From Saprospiraceae bacterium (GTDB lineage: Bacteria; Bacteroidota; Bacteroidia; Chitinophagales; Saprospiraceae), in the NCBI GenBank assembly GCA_028285545.1, contig JANQPA010000014.1, positions 1 through 64,000 on the forward strand: DNA of 64,000 nt, in the 5' to 3' direction. The position numbers and the translations under genes were made by a program. A model generated the notes under the pieces. That model did not search any database. It worked only from the letters and a program-made list of their open reading frames with translations, and was not told where the DNA came from. This document shows positions 16,942 to 27,258 of this stretch, in pieces; the first letter of the stretch is position 1, and every line of letters starts with the position of its first letter.

Positions 16942-18474
16942 ATGTTTACATCTCTTTATTTAATAGGTTTTGTAGCGATGGCTTTAGCCTTAGCCGTCTG
17001 GTTTTTTGCCCAGGAACGTAAAAAGCCTGTCAAACAATTGAAAAAAGGATTTTGGATTGCAGCAGCTGTATATGCCGTCGGACTTCTATGGTCAGTAGCA
17101 CCTATAGATTATAAAATGAAAACGGTTTTTCGCGATCTGATGATTCTGGGAGCTAGTGGAGCGGTATTTATGATGCTTTTTAAGATTAGAAAAGTTATGG
17201 TTCTCGTGTTGGTCATTTGGGCTGTAGCCATGTTATATATGTTCCGAAACGAATTAAGTCAGACCTTCCCATACTATGATCAAAGTGGAATAGAAATGGC
17301 TCAGGATGGTGAACTTCTATTGGAATTTAAAGAAGGTGCTTCTTCAAAAAGCCTGGAAAGAGTATTGAAAAAATATGACCTGGAAGCCAGCCGCGCATTT
17401 TTCCCAGAGCGCGAATTTGAAACCATTCTGGATGATTATTTGGTGATTGATGTGCCGGAAAATAAACTGGACAAGTTGCCTCGAATTAAAAAAGCTCTTT
17501 CAAAACTTAAATCTGTAGAATGGTTGGAAGAAAATGAGTTGATTCAAATTGATGATCCAACTTCTAATAAACTTCCAGAAAAAATTAAACGCAAATTTGG
17601 CATTGATGACCCGGGAATTGAATATCTATGGAGTTTCGAAGCAATGGAGATGGATAAGCTGTACAATTATCTTCGCGACAATAACATCAAGCCTAAAAAG
17701 GAAACCATGATTGCCATTTTGGATACCGGAGTGGATTCCAAACATGAAGATATTAAGGACAATTATACTTCTACCCAAAAGAAATATGATGATGACCCAA
17801 GAGGACATGGTACCCACTGTGCAGGAATTGCCGCTGCCGTTTCCAACAACAGTAAGGGAATTGCCTCTTATGCTCCAAATAATGACTTTGTACAAATTAC
17901 CAGTATTAAGGTATTAAGTGCCTTTGGTTCAGGTACTCAAAAGTCTATTATCAATGGTATTATTGAAGCTGCCGATAAGGGCGCAGATGTGATTTCAATG
18001 TCTTTGGGTGGAAGATCTAATCAATCCAAACAACGGGCTTACGAAAAAGCCATTAAATATGCCCGTGATGCCGGGGCTATTGTATTGGCTTCAGCTGGTA
18101 ATTCAAATGATAATGCCAAAAATTTTGCGCCTGCAAACTCAAGAGGACTAATTACCGTTAGCGCAATAGATTCTGATTTGAACAGAGCTTCTTTTTCCAA
18201 TCATGTCACTGATGTAAAAATGGGAATTGCTGCTCCAGGGGTTAAAATTTATTCTACCATTCCTAATAATAAATATGACTCTTATAACGGGACTTCCATG
18301 TCTTGCCCCTATGTTGCAGGACTTGTAGGAATTATGAAAGCCATAAAACCGGATTTAAGTCCTGAACAGGCTTATCAGATTTTGAAAAATACTGGTAAGG
18401 ATACTAAAAATACTTATCGCACCGGTAAGCTTATTTATCCTTATGAAGCGGTAAAAGCCTTAGAAGGTAAATAA
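16942..18474 (+). CDS. Membrane-anchored subtilisin-like (S8) serine protease
   Basis: This 510-residue protein has an unusual N-terminus of about four hydrophobic helices (residues ~1-22, 36-52, 65-80, 84-101) instead of a signal peptide. Next comes a ~100-residue segment resembling an inhibitor-type propeptide (~117-205, with LLLEFKEGASSKSLERVL and VEWLEENELIQ). The S8 peptidase domain (~235-505) has the catalytic triad D261 (AILDTGVD), H289 (RGHGTHCAG) and S452 (NGTSMSCPYVAG). It is therefore predicted to be an active protease tethered to the inner membrane. The substrate is unknown. A hairpin containing its stop codon ends the transcription unit. Confidence 0.9.
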   Translation: MFTSLYLIGFVAMALALAVWFFAQERKKPVKQLKKGFWIAAAVYAVGLLWSVAPIDYKMKTVFRDLMILGASGAVFMMLFKIRKVMVLVLVIWAVAMLYMFRNELSQTFPYYDQSGIEMAQDGELLLEFKEGASSKSLERVLKKYDLEASRAFFPEREFETILDDYLVIDVPENKLDKLPRIKKALSKLKSVEWLEENELIQIDDPTSNKLPEKIKRKFGIDDPGIEYLWSFEAMEMDKLYNYLRDNNIKPKKETMIAILDTGVDSKHEDIKDNYTSTQKKYDDDPRGHGTHCAGIAAAVSNNSKGIASYAPNNDFVQITSIKVLSAFGSGTQKSIINGIIEAADKGADVISMSLGGRSNQSKQRAYEKAIKYARDAGAIVLASAGNSNDNAKNFAPANSRGLITVSAIDSDLNRASFSNHVTDVKMGIAAPGVKIYSTIPNNKYDSYNGTSMSCPYVAGLVGIMKAIKPDLSPEQAYQILKNTGKDTKNTYRTGKLIYPYEAVKALEGK

Positions 18475-18524
18475 TTATAAATAGGGTTGGCTGCTCAAGC
18501 AGTCAACCCTATTTATAATTATTT
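18469..18524. terminator. Perfect bidirectional hairpin between convergent genes
   Basis: A stem of about 20 bp, interrupted by one mismatch near the loop, is centred at 18496 (inner arms CTGCT / AGCAG, then AGGGTTG / CAACCCT, then an AT-rich base). The stop codons of both convergent genes lie inside the stem's two arms. The A/T-rich arms give a U-tract on either strand, so it should stop transcription in both directions. Confidence 0.8.
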
Positions 18525-21500
18525 AATTAATACTACATCTCCTTCAAAAATCTCCACAATTCCTTCAAGAAACTCAATCTGGGCAAACCAGGTATAAACA
18601 GCCTGGGCATTCTCAGCCCCATTGGTTTTCCCATCCCAGCGCAATAATTGAGAATTTGGATCTTGATTTTCCTGGGAAAAAACCAGCTTACCCCAACGAT
18701 CGAAAATGTTCAGACTTACAATTCGTTTTACACCTTTTCCAGTAAATAAAGTGAAATAATCATTGATGTTATCTCCATTTGGACTGAAGGCATTTGGGGC
18801 ATAAACATTTCGCTCAGTGGAAACAGTGATTCGAACTTCATCACTTGTCTCACAATTGTTTTCCCCTAAAACAGTCAGAGTATAAACAGTACTTGCTTCG
18901 GGAGTGGCTAATGGGTTTGGACAATCGGTACAACTTAAACCAAATTCAGGACTCCAGGTGTAGGATGTAATAGCTTGAGAACTTTGAACATCCAATTGAA
19001 CAGAATCGCCAATATTTATTTCCAGATCAGGCCCTATATCTACAAGGAAGGTTGGGGGTTCTTCTAAGGTTATGGTTGTATCTAATGTGCATCCGGCTGT
19101 TTCCTGTATGCTCAACTTATAACTTCCGGAGGCAAGACCCAGAAATGATCCTGCTGACTGGAATGGTTGTTCATTAAGTGAATAAAGGTAAGGGCTTAAT
19201 CCACCTTGAATGGCATTTATGGTAATAAAACCATTGTCATCACCTGGGCAGATGGGGTTTTCAATGGTTATTTCCGGGATTAAATTCAGTTCTTCAAGCT
19301 CTATTGCTGCACTTGCGGTACAGCCAGCCGCTGTTATCACCTCTAAATCATAGATTCCTTCCTGGTTTACACTAATGGATGGGGTGATGGCTCCATTAGA
19401 CCATTGATAATTGGCAAAATCACCGGAAGCACTTAAAGTTACTACTTCACCGTTGCAAATCTGATTTTCGCCCAATATTGTAAAATTGCTTAGATCATCA
19501 ACAGTAATGAAAGTGGATATCATACTATCACAGCCGCTGACGGTCTGGAGGTTTTTAATTATAACTGTATCTGAAAAAATAAATACTCCTTCAAATAAAT
19601 CTCCTTCACAAAGACTTATATTTTGAATCTCTTGGAAAGAAGGCGATACCACAATACGAGTAGTGATTACACTATCGCAATTATTGATGCTGGAAAAATT
19701 TTGGATGATCATGGTATCCCTGCTAATAACCATACCATTAAAGAGCTCTCCTTCACATATTTGTATATCCCTTACCTCCTGAAAAATGGGAAAGACCGAG
19801 ACATTCAAAGTGACCATACTATCACAGCTTTCCTGACTTTGAAAATTTTGTGTATAGGTTCCGGGAGCATCGATTACTATTGTTCCAAAGGAAATGGTTT
19901 CACCCTCACAGATGCTAGTGTCTAAATTGATATCATAATTTTGGAAAACAGTTAACTCCACCCTTACAATACTATCACAACCATTTACACTAGAGAACAT
20001 TTTCCGATAACTACCCGTGCTGCTTAAGGTGGTATCTCCCAGTTGATAATTTTGTCCTTCACAAAGGGCTACATTAATGGCTTCCTCAAAAATTGGAAAC
20101 ACTTCCAGGTCTAATTGAATAAGACTGTCGCATCCATTTGCAGCTTGTAACAGAATAGAATGTGTACCTGCCTGGGTAATGGAGGTATCTCCTACATTGA
20201 AACTTTCTCCAGCGCAAATGCTAGCTTTTAGATCAGTGGTGTAACTATCCAAAACAGTGAGATCTAAATTAATCAGACTATCACATCCATTTGAGGAGGG
20301 TAAAACTGCCTGAAATACTCCTGTTGTATTAAATTCCTGGGCTCCAATAAATATACTTTCCCCTTCACAAATGGTTTCTTGCAGGTTTATAATACTGACA
20401 TCTGCTACTGTTAAATTAAGGGTCACTAAACTGTCACATCCTCTTAAGGTAGTAAAGGATCTCTGGTAAATTCCGGAGGTGTTTAAGGTGGTATCTCCAA
20501 ACCTAAGTGGCTGGTTCGAACAGATGGTCTGATTGATTAGGGTATCGTACACTGGGTTTTCTATCAGGTCAAGCAGGATAATACTATCGCAGCCAGCCTG
20601 ATTGGTGAGTATAATTTCATAAAACCCTCCTTCCTTCACTACAAAATTGCCCACTGTAATACTATCTCCTGAACAAATCATACTGGGCATGAAGGTGAAG
20701 TTGGTATCTAAAACAGTCAAATTCAAATTAATAATTGAATCCAAGCCATTCATGGCAGGGATTCGGATTTGATAATTTCCACTTTGATTAATGGTTGTGT
20801 CCCCAATTTGAAAATTATCCCCTTCACAAATATTGACGATTGAATCAAGCACCGGGTTTAATATCACGGTTAAATTAGTGTTTATGATACTATCACAACC
20901 ATTTGAAGCCATTAATATATCTGTATAAGAGCCACTCATGGTATAAATAGAGGTGCCAATTTGTATTGATTCACCATCAGTAATAACAAGGTTCAATGTG
21001 GTATCTTTGGTAGGTGAAATTCGGGCACTGTCTACTTCAGAAATAAGCCTGCACCCCACTTGTGCTAATTCTTGTGCTGAACCAGCTACCAAATATCTGT
21101 ATTGAATGCCCATTGTAGGGCTTACCAGGTTAAGCGCATTAGTAGTTTCCCCAGGCAAATCCTGCCAGGAAATTCCTCTATCCTGGCTTTGTTGCCATTG
21201 AATAGAAGCATTGGGAAATTCTAACAGATTGATAAGAGCATTTAAGGTGACATCTTCCCCCTGACAAATGGATGGGCTATTGATTTGTGCAGTACCACAC
21301 ATCCGAAAAGAAATGTTGTCAATAGCCAAGTCATTTCCACCACCACCAGGCGCATTATTCCTCATGGCAAAGGAGATTTCTGTTATACCAGGTCCGGTGG
21401 TAAAAGTAAAACCATAAGTATTCCAGGTGTTATCATTGTTGATATCACCTGTGTTATATAATTCCGGAGCTACTTGTAGTAATTCCAGGGGATCATCAAC

Positions 21501-22901
21501 ACTTCCAATGATAAAATCTATGTTGGGTAAAATCCAAACAGCCTCTGGATTATTGGTGTTGTTGGGACCAAATACAGGATTATTGAGATTGAGAACATCA
21601 GCAGAAAATTGATAGCTAGTATTTTCACAAAGTCCGCTTATGGTAGACCTGTAAAAAATTCCGGTTTCACCTTCAGTTGCATTAACAAAAAGAGCATATC
21701 CTTCAGGATCATCGCTGTTATCTGCAAGTGGGAGTGTCCAACACGGATTACTAAAAAAACCGTCGCAAATATCTGTATCCCAATTGTTTAATATAGAATA
21801 AAAACCATCATTAGGCCAGGTGGTGTCTTGTAAAGTATAAGTGGTGACGCCATCTGGAAGGGGAGGGCCAAATTGATTCGTACCTGAACCAAAATCACCG
21901 GCAGGAAATAAATTTTCTCCAGATTGAGCATCGCATAAATCACCAATATTAGAAACTGGGCTTATGAAACATTCTGAAATGGGGCGGAAATTGAAGCCTA
22001 TGGGATCCGAGATTATTGCACAGGTAAAATCAAGCAAACGACCAATAGTTTCCCCAACCCGAACTCGGACTAGGCCATCTAAAGGCATAGAGGCAATGGT
22101 AATGGTATTTTGGCCAGTAGGAGCCCCAATTTCTTCCCAGGTTCCACCACCATCTCTGGATAATTCCCATTGATAGGTTGCGGTGGCAAATAATGGGATT
22201 TCAACTTGCACTTCAACAGAATCTCCTACACAATGAACTTGTGGATTTACTTCACTTAGGGTAATCGCAGGTCCACATCTTTCAAAAACCATATTGTCAA
22301 TGGCAAAAATATTACCCCTTCCATCATCCGTATTATTGCGAATTTCAATGGTGAATTCTCCTCCGCCAATTGAATTGAATCCAGCCGAATAAGACTGCCA
22401 TTGCCCGTCTTGTGGCAATGGGCCAAAGTTTTGTACTGGAAGACCGTTAACGTAAAGTTCTAATTCAGGGAAAACATCAGCCGTGAGATTGGGATCAAAA
22501 AGATTGATGGCATCAAAAGTGAACTGGTATTCAGCTGCATCACACAAAAAAGTTGTTTGGGACCAAAAAACTGAGGCTGTGTCTGTCCGAACAACCATCA
22601 TGTACCCGAATTGATCTCCAAATGGATTATTATCTCCGGTATTAACCCATTCCAGAGCATCACCTAACCATGGAGAAGTATTGTTGGTGATCGTATATTC
22701 TCCTGCTAAAATAGTGTCATTATTAGAATAGGAATACCAGGGTGGCGCAAAATAGAGGGTATCCTGAGAAATATTTTCAATTCCGCCTAGGAAATCTGGA
22801 ATTATTGCAAAGTTACTTCCTTTAGAATCACAAATTTGAGTAAACCCCATATTTATCCAGAAAAAAAAACTAAAAACCAGAACCAGGTAAAAATATCTCA
22901 T
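18519..22901 (-). CDS. Giant surface/secreted protein with type B T9SS sorting domain
   Basis: This 1460-residue protein has a signal peptide ending MGFTQ. Residues ~25-520 hold two copies of a jelly-roll-like module, each ending in a conserved 'IDNMVFERCG / IDNISFRMCG' motif followed by an Ig-like section with WQxSxDxGxxW. Residues ~650-1180 hold ten repeats of ~55 residues with the pattern ICEGExxxxG..T..TGxY....NGCDSLxxLxLTV. A SprB-like repeat follows (ENPICPGDDNGFITINA), and then a C-terminal region with VYAPNAFSPNGDNINDYF and FDRWGKLVF, the type B gliding-motility-associated C-terminal domain recognised by the type IX secretion system. The protein is probably exported across the outer membrane and stays at the surface as an adhesin. 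The repeats' two half-conserved cysteines suggest disulfides. Confidence 0.92.
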   Translation of the reverse strand: MRYFYLVLVFSFFFWINMGFTQICDSKGSNFAIIPDFLGGIENISQDTLYFAPPWYSYSNNDTILAGEYTITNNTSPWLGDALEWVNTGDNNPFGDQFGYMMVVRTDTASVFWSQTTFLCDAAEYQFTFDAINLFDPNLTADVFPELELYVNGLPVQNFGPLPQDGQWQSYSAGFNSIGGGEFTIEIRNNTDDGRGNIFAIDNMVFERCGPAITLSEVNPQVHCVGDSVEVQVEIPLFATATYQWELSRDGGGTWEEIGAPTGQNTITIASMPLDGLVRVRVGETIGRLLDFTCAIISDPIGFNFRPISECFISPVSNIGDLCDAQSGENLFPAGDFGSGTNQFGPPLPDGVTTYTLQDTTWPNDGFYSILNNWDTDICDGFFSNPCWTLPLADNSDDPEGYALFVNATEGETGIFYRSTISGLCENTSYQFSADVLNLNNPVFGPNNTNNPEAVWILPNIDFIIGSVDDPLELLQVAPELYNTGDINNDNTWNTYGFTFTTGPGITEISFAMRNNAPGGGGNDLAIDNISFRMCGTAQINSPSICQGEDVTLNALINLLEFPNASIQWQQSQDRGISWQDLPGETTNALNLVSPTMGIQYRYLVAGSAQELAQVGCRLISEVDSARISPTKDTTLNLVITDGESIQIGTSIYTMSGSYTDILMASNGCDSIINTNLTVILNPVLDSIVNICEGDNFQIGDTTINQSGNYQIRIPAMNGLDSIINLNLTVLDTNFTFMPSMICSGDSITVGNFVVKEGGFYEIILTNQAGCDSIILLDLIENPVYDTLINQTICSNQPLRFGDTTLNTSGIYQRSFTTLRGCDSLVTLNLTVADVSIINLQETICEGESIFIGAQEFNTTGVFQAVLPSSNGCDSLINLDLTVLDSYTTDLKASICAGESFNVGDTSITQAGTHSILLQAANGCDSLIQLDLEVFPIFEEAINVALCEGQNYQLGDTTLSSTGSYRKMFSSVNGCDSIVRVELTVFQNYDINLDTSICEGETISFGTIVIDAPGTYTQNFQSQESCDSMVTLNVSVFPIFQEVRDIQICEGELFNGMVISRDTMIIQNFSSINNCDSVITTRIVVSPSFQEIQNISLCEGDLFEGVFIFSDTVIIKNLQTVSGCDSMISTFITVDDLSNFTILGENQICNGEVVTLSASGDFANYQWSNGAITPSISVNQEGIYDLEVITAAGCTASAAIELEELNLIPEITIENPICPGDDNGFITINAIQGGLSPYLYSLNEQPFQSAGSFLGLASGSYKLSIQETAGCTLDTTITLEEPPTFLVDIGPDLEINIGDSVQLDVQSSQAITSYTWSPEFGLSCTDCPNPLATPEASTVYTLTVLGENNCETSDEVRITVSTERNVYAPNAFSPNGDNINDYFTLFTGKGVKRIVSLNIFDRWGKLVFSQENQDPNSQLLRWDGKTNGAENAQAVYTWFAQIEFLEGIVEIFEGDVVLIK

Positions 22902-22905
22902 AGCA

Positions 22906-22942
22906 TTTGGGTACTATTGAAGAATTTTCAAAAGTACCCAAA
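22906..22942 (-). terminator. Hairpin between M16 protease and T9SS gene
   Basis: A 9-bp stem (TTTGGGTAC / GTACCCAAA) with a 19-nt loop sits in the 43-bp gap between the M16 protease stop codon and the start of the giant surface gene. It may separate or attenuate the two transcripts. No U-tract follows. Confidence 0.45.
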
Positions 22943-22944
22943 TT

Positions 22945-25755
22945 TTAATTGTTCTTATACCTTTCAGGAAGTAAGATCAGCTCAATGTAATTCTCCCTGC
23001 TTAAAAAACTATTTGCAGCATTCAGGACATCTTCTGGTGATAAAGTTTCCAGTTGCTCATTTAAATTTTCTAAAAGGATATTTTCTAAGGGAAGCCCATA
23101 TTTGTATCTGGCCACTAATTGAGACATCCAAAATTGATTTTCCTTTAAGCTAAGTATCCTGGATTGCCTGATTTTTTCTTTTACCGTATTCAACTCGTCG
23201 ACTGAAATAGACTCTTCCTTGATCTTCCGAATTTCGGTATTAATTATTTCAATCAATTCCATAGCCTCATCTGGCTGACAGTTGAAAGAAATGGTGATGC
23301 GGTACATGGATTGAGGCACCCTTGGGGCTGCCGGCCTTACATTTACAGTATATACACCTCCTTTTTCTTCCCGCATTTTTTCCCGAAGCCTGTCTCTGAA
23401 AATGGAAGTCATGGCACTAAAATGAAATCTGGAATCTTTTTTAGCATCAAAAGGCCCATGATAAATAATTTCCACCAGAGATTTTTCTGCCTGCCCTTTA
23501 TAAACAATGGTATCAATGAGTCCAGGTAACAAACCCGACTGGGTGTCCTTCCAGTTTTCTTTTCTATTGGTTGAAGGAAGATTACCCAGGTAGGTACTTA
23601 CTAATGACTTGATGCTATCTGGTTGAAAATTCCCCACAAAAAAGAAGATAAAATCACTGGCATCAGCAAATCGGTCTTGATAAATATTATGAGCCCAGTC
23701 CAGATTCATCTTTTTGACTTCCTCCATCTTAATGGTTTGCTTGCGGGGATGGGTGCCATATTTTAATCTGTTTTTCAGATTGGCAAAGTGGTAATAAGGG
23801 TTATTATACATGTTTTGGACAATAGACTCTTGCCGTTTCAGATAAGACTGGAAGAGAACTTCTTCTTTGCGAGGAGCCGTAAAATAGAGATAATTCAATT
23901 GTAATAAAGTTTCGAGTTCCTGAACCTCCGTACTTCCAGATGTTCCTTCATACCATTCACTGATGTAAGGGGCAATCCTGACCTGTTTTCCGGCTAATGC
24001 TTTTTCTTTTTCGAGATAGCCAAACTTTCCGATTCCACTTTGAGTCACCAAAAAGGCGGCAATATCTGCAGAGCGAAATATGGTGTCGGGGTAAATGGAG
24101 TGCCCTCCTGGGCTAAAAGAAGAGAACAAAATTTCGTCATTTTGAAATTTAGTGGGTTTAAGAACCACTTTAACTCCATTTTCAAGAGTCCATTCCGTTA
24201 TTCCGAGCTCCAGGATCTGATTTTCTTTAATAATAGGGACTTCAGTTAATACAGTATCCAACAAAGGAGCTTCAATCACATTATCCTGAAAAGGTGTTAA
24301 ATCCAATTGATTGATAGAATCCAGTAACTGCAACAAATCTTGTTCTGTAGGCAATGGGACATCTTCTTTTTTTGGACCTGTAACGATAAAAACCCGGTCC
24401 GTAGATTTGAGCCATTGGTTTGGTAGTTGATTTATATCTTCCACCTTAATACCTGGAAGTATTTCCTTATGGATTTGTAAATTTTGCTCTGGAGAAAGCA
24501 GTAATCCACCACTAATAAAGTGCTGAAGATTACGGCTTGCCCAAATGGCCGAGGAGATTTTGTCTTTTTCTTTATAACTACTTTCCAGGGCACTTAAAAG
24601 TTCTTTCTTTTGTCTTTGAAGTTCGGAGTCATTAAATCCATATAATTGAGCCTGGCGGGTAGCTTTTAGAACGGCAGCTAAACCTTCCAGGTAGGCTCCC
24701 TCTTTTACAAAGGCCGAAATTCTATAAGCATCCAAAGGACCGAGGTCTCCACCATAACCAGAATAGGCAAAGGTAAAAGGAGGATCAGGAAGGCGTTGAA
24801 TCTCCTGCATTCTGGAATTGAGCATCCGATTGTATAGCGTATGAGTAAGAAATTTCCTAAGGCTTTCTGGGTTATTTACTTTTAATTCTGGGTGTTTAAT
24901 GACCAACTCTATCTCTGTAAATGCTACCTCAGGGTCCGATAGGATAGCGAAACGAGTGTCTTTATGTGAGGGGATATCATATTCTTTTTTTACCCTTGAT
25001 TGTGGTGCAGAAGCAATTTTTCCAAACCTGTTGATAATTTCCTGTTCCATCCATTCCAAATCGACATCACCTACTGCAATTATAGCCATTAAATCTGGGC
25101 GATACCAATCTTGATAATAAGCTTTAATGACCTCATAAGGAGCATTTTCAATTATTTTTGGGTCGCCTATGGGTAAGCGTTCGGCATACCTGGAGTCTTT
25201 ATAAAGTACTGGAAGGTATTGCTGTTGTAGCCTTTGTTGAGGACTTAGCCTACTCCTCCATTCCGAAATTACTACTCCTCGTTCCTTATCAATTTCTTCA
25301 GGAGAAAAACTTATGCCGCCTGCCCAATCTTCAAGAATTAATAAGGCTTTTTCCAGATATTCGATACTATCAGTCCTGGCCTGTAACATATATACTGTTT
25401 CTTCAAAGCTGGTATATGCATTGAGATCAGGACCAAATCTCAGCCCCGTACTTTCCAGATAATCGATAAGTTTATTTTTTTCAAAATTGCGAGTCCCGTT
25501 AAAAGCCATATGTTCCACAAAATGGGCAAGGCCTTTCTGATTTTCATCTTCCTGAAGTGAACCTGCTTTAACGGCCAGGCGAAGTTCTACTCTTTTTTCA
25601 GGCTTTTTATTGGATTGAATGTAATAGGTTAGGCCATTTTCAAGCTTTCCAATCTTTACATCGGGATTAATGGGTAGGTCGGATTTGGTTTGAGCTTGAA
25701 GAGCAGAAGCCAAAAGAAAGTAGCATAAGATTAAAGGATATGTCGGGATTTTCAT
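22945..25755 (-). CDS. M16 zinc metalloprotease (pitrilysin family), periplasmic
   Basis: This 936-residue protein has a signal peptide ending ALQAQ. It has the duplicated architecture of M16B/M16 peptidases: an active N-terminal half with the inverted zinc motif H78-F-V-E-H82 (GLAHFVEHMAFNGT) and the downstream Glu-containing EEIDKERGVVISEW, and an inactive C-terminal half (~520-930) with the substrate-binding GGVYTVNVRP-type R/Y region. It degrades peptides, probably in the periplasm. It follows ffh on the same strand but is separated by a strong hairpin, and precedes the giant T9SS protein by 43 bp. Confidence 0.93.
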   Translation of the reverse strand: MKIPTYPLILCYFLLASALQAQTKSDLPINPDVKIGKLENGLTYYIQSNKKPEKRVELRLAVKAGSLQEDENQKGLAHFVEHMAFNGTRNFEKNKLIDYLESTGLRFGPDLNAYTSFEETVYMLQARTDSIEYLEKALLILEDWAGGISFSPEEIDKERGVVISEWRSRLSPQQRLQQQYLPVLYKDSRYAERLPIGDPKIIENAPYEVIKAYYQDWYRPDLMAIIAVGDVDLEWMEQEIINRFGKIASAPQSRVKKEYDIPSHKDTRFAILSDPEVAFTEIELVIKHPELKVNNPESLRKFLTHTLYNRMLNSRMQEIQRLPDPPFTFAYSGYGGDLGPLDAYRISAFVKEGAYLEGLAAVLKATRQAQLYGFNDSELQRQKKELLSALESSYKEKDKISSAIWASRNLQHFISGGLLLSPEQNLQIHKEILPGIKVEDINQLPNQWLKSTDRVFIVTGPKKEDVPLPTEQDLLQLLDSINQLDLTPFQDNVIEAPLLDTVLTEVPIIKENQILELGITEWTLENGVKVVLKPTKFQNDEILFSSFSPGGHSIYPDTIFRSADIAAFLVTQSGIGKFGYLEKEKALAGKQVRIAPYISEWYEGTSGSTEVQELETLLQLNYLYFTAPRKEEVLFQSYLKRQESIVQNMYNNPYYHFANLKNRLKYGTHPRKQTIKMEEVKKMNLDWAHNIYQDRFADASDFIFFFVGNFQPDSIKSLVSTYLGNLPSTNRKENWKDTQSGLLPGLIDTIVYKGQAEKSLVEIIYHGPFDAKKDSRFHFSAMTSIFRDRLREKMREEKGGVYTVNVRPAAPRVPQSMYRITISFNCQPDEAMELIEIINTEIRKIKEESISVDELNTVKEKIRQSRILSLKENQFWMSQLVARYKYGLPLENILLENLNEQLETLSPEDVLNAANSFLSRENYIELILLPERYKNN

Positions 25756-25790
25756 AATACTGAATTGAATTTAATCAATCAAAAAGCATA

Positions 25791-25832
25791 AGACTAAAAA
25801 ATCTCTCCGACGCCGGAGAGATTTTTTAGTCT
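25791..25832. terminator. Perfect 19-bp hairpin after ffh
   Basis: AGACTAAAAAATCTCTCCG pairs perfectly with its complement across a 4-nt loop. On the minus strand it lies just past the ffh stop codon and ends in an A/T-rich arm, so it is a strong intrinsic terminator between ffh and the M16 protease gene. Confidence 0.8.
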
Positions 25833-25841
25833 ATATCTCAA

Positions 25842-27209
25842 TTATCTTCTTTTTTTCTTCCTTCTTATCCTAGAAGGACGTCCAGCACCAGGAACTCCGC
25901 CGCCACCGGCAAAACCAGGTGATTTACTCATCTTGTGCATCATTTTCCGCATTTCATCAAATTGTTTGATGAACATATTGATCTCATTAAGGCTTTGCCC
26001 ACATCCTGCAGCTATTCTGCGCTTTCTGCTTATGTTGAGCAGCTCTGGGTTCCCTCTTTCCTGTGGAGTCATTGACTGGATAATGGCTTCCACTTTTTTA
26101 AATGCACTGTTGTCTATGTCCAGATTCTTGGTAAGCTTACCCATCCCGGGGATCATCTTAAGTAAGCTTTTAATGTCTCCCATTTTTCGAATCTGATTAA
26201 TTTGAGCCAAAAAGTCGTCAAAATCAAATTTGTTTTTGCGTATTTTTTTCTCCAGACGCTTGGCCTCTTTTTCATCAAACTGCTCCTGGGCTCTTTCTAC
26301 AAAGGAGGTGATATCTCCCATTCCCAAAATACGCTGAGACATACGATCTGGATAAAAGATATCCAGCGTATCCATCTGCTCACCGGTACTTACAAATTTA
26401 ATGGGCTTACCTACTGTATATTTGATTGAAAGGGCTGCACCACCGCGAGTATCACCATCAAGTTTGGTAAGTACAACTCCGTCATAATTGATGACTTCGT
26501 TAAAAGCCTTGGCAGTATTTACAGCATCCTGTCCAGTCATGGAATCCACTACAAATAATGTTTCCTCTGGTTGGATGGCCTCTCTGATATTGGAAATTTC
26601 AGTCATCATTTCCTCATCAATACTCAAACGACCAGCAGTATCCACGATAACCACATCAAAATTGTGATCCTTAGCATGCCCGATGGCTTTTAGGGCAATT
26701 TCTACAGGATCCTTATTTTCTTCTTCTTTATAAACAGGTACACCAATTTGTTCTCCTAAAACGGAAATCTGATTTATGGCCGCAGGTCGATATACATCAC
26801 ATGCTACCAATAAGGGGCTTTTTTTCTTTTTATTTTTTAAAAAATTCGCCAGCTTTCCAGAAAAAGTAGTTTTACCTGAGCCCTGCAAACCTGCAATTAA
26901 AACTACTGTTGGTTTGCCTTTAAGGTTGAATTCAGCAGCCTCACCACCCATGAGTGCTGTCAACTCATCCTGAACAATCTTTACCATCAACTGGCCGGGC
27001 TTTACGGAAGAAAGAATATTTTCCGTTCCCAGAGCCTTATCCTTAACGTTATCAGTAAATTCTTTGGCAATTTTATAATTCACATCCGCTGCGACGAGGG
27101 CTCTACGAATCTCTTTAATTGATTGAGCAATGTTTAACTCAGTCAATTTGTGTTCTCCTCTAAAGGATTTAAACGCCCCTTCTAAACGTTCACTAAGATT
27201 ATCAAACAT
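25842..27209 (-). CDS. ffh: Signal recognition particle protein Ffh
   Basis: This 455-residue GTPase binds signal sequences emerging from the ribosome, together with the 4.5S/SRP RNA, and hands them to FtsY at the membrane. The N domain (1-~90) is followed by the G domain with P-loop GLQGSGKTTFSGKLA (~residues 106-120), DVYRPAAINQ, DTAGRLSIDEEM, TKLDGDTRGGAAL, and the methionine-rich M domain (~300-455) with the RRxAAGCG RNA-binding motif. It ends in a Gly-rich and basic tail. No SRP RNA gene is seen next to it. Confidence 0.97.
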   Translation of the reverse strand: MFDNLSERLEGAFKSFRGEHKLTELNIAQSIKEIRRALVAADVNYKIAKEFTDNVKDKALGTENILSSVKPGQLMVKIVQDELTALMGGEAAEFNLKGKPTVVLIAGLQGSGKTTFSGKLANFLKNKKKKSPLLVACDVYRPAAINQISVLGEQIGVPVYKEEENKDPVEIALKAIGHAKDHNFDVVIVDTAGRLSIDEEMMTEISNIREAIQPEETLFVVDSMTGQDAVNTAKAFNEVINYDGVVLTKLDGDTRGGAALSIKYTVGKPIKFVSTGEQMDTLDIFYPDRMSQRILGMGDITSFVERAQEQFDEKEAKRLEKKIRKNKFDFDDFLAQINQIRKMGDIKSLLKMIPGMGKLTKNLDIDNSAFKKVEAIIQSMTPQERGNPELLNISRKRRIAAGCGQSLNEINMFIKQFDEMRKMMHKMSKSPGFAGGGGVPGAGRPSRIRRKKKRR

Positions 27210-27258
27210 TATATCTTCTTATTTTAAACTGAAAATATTGGTCTTTTTTAGATGCCTG

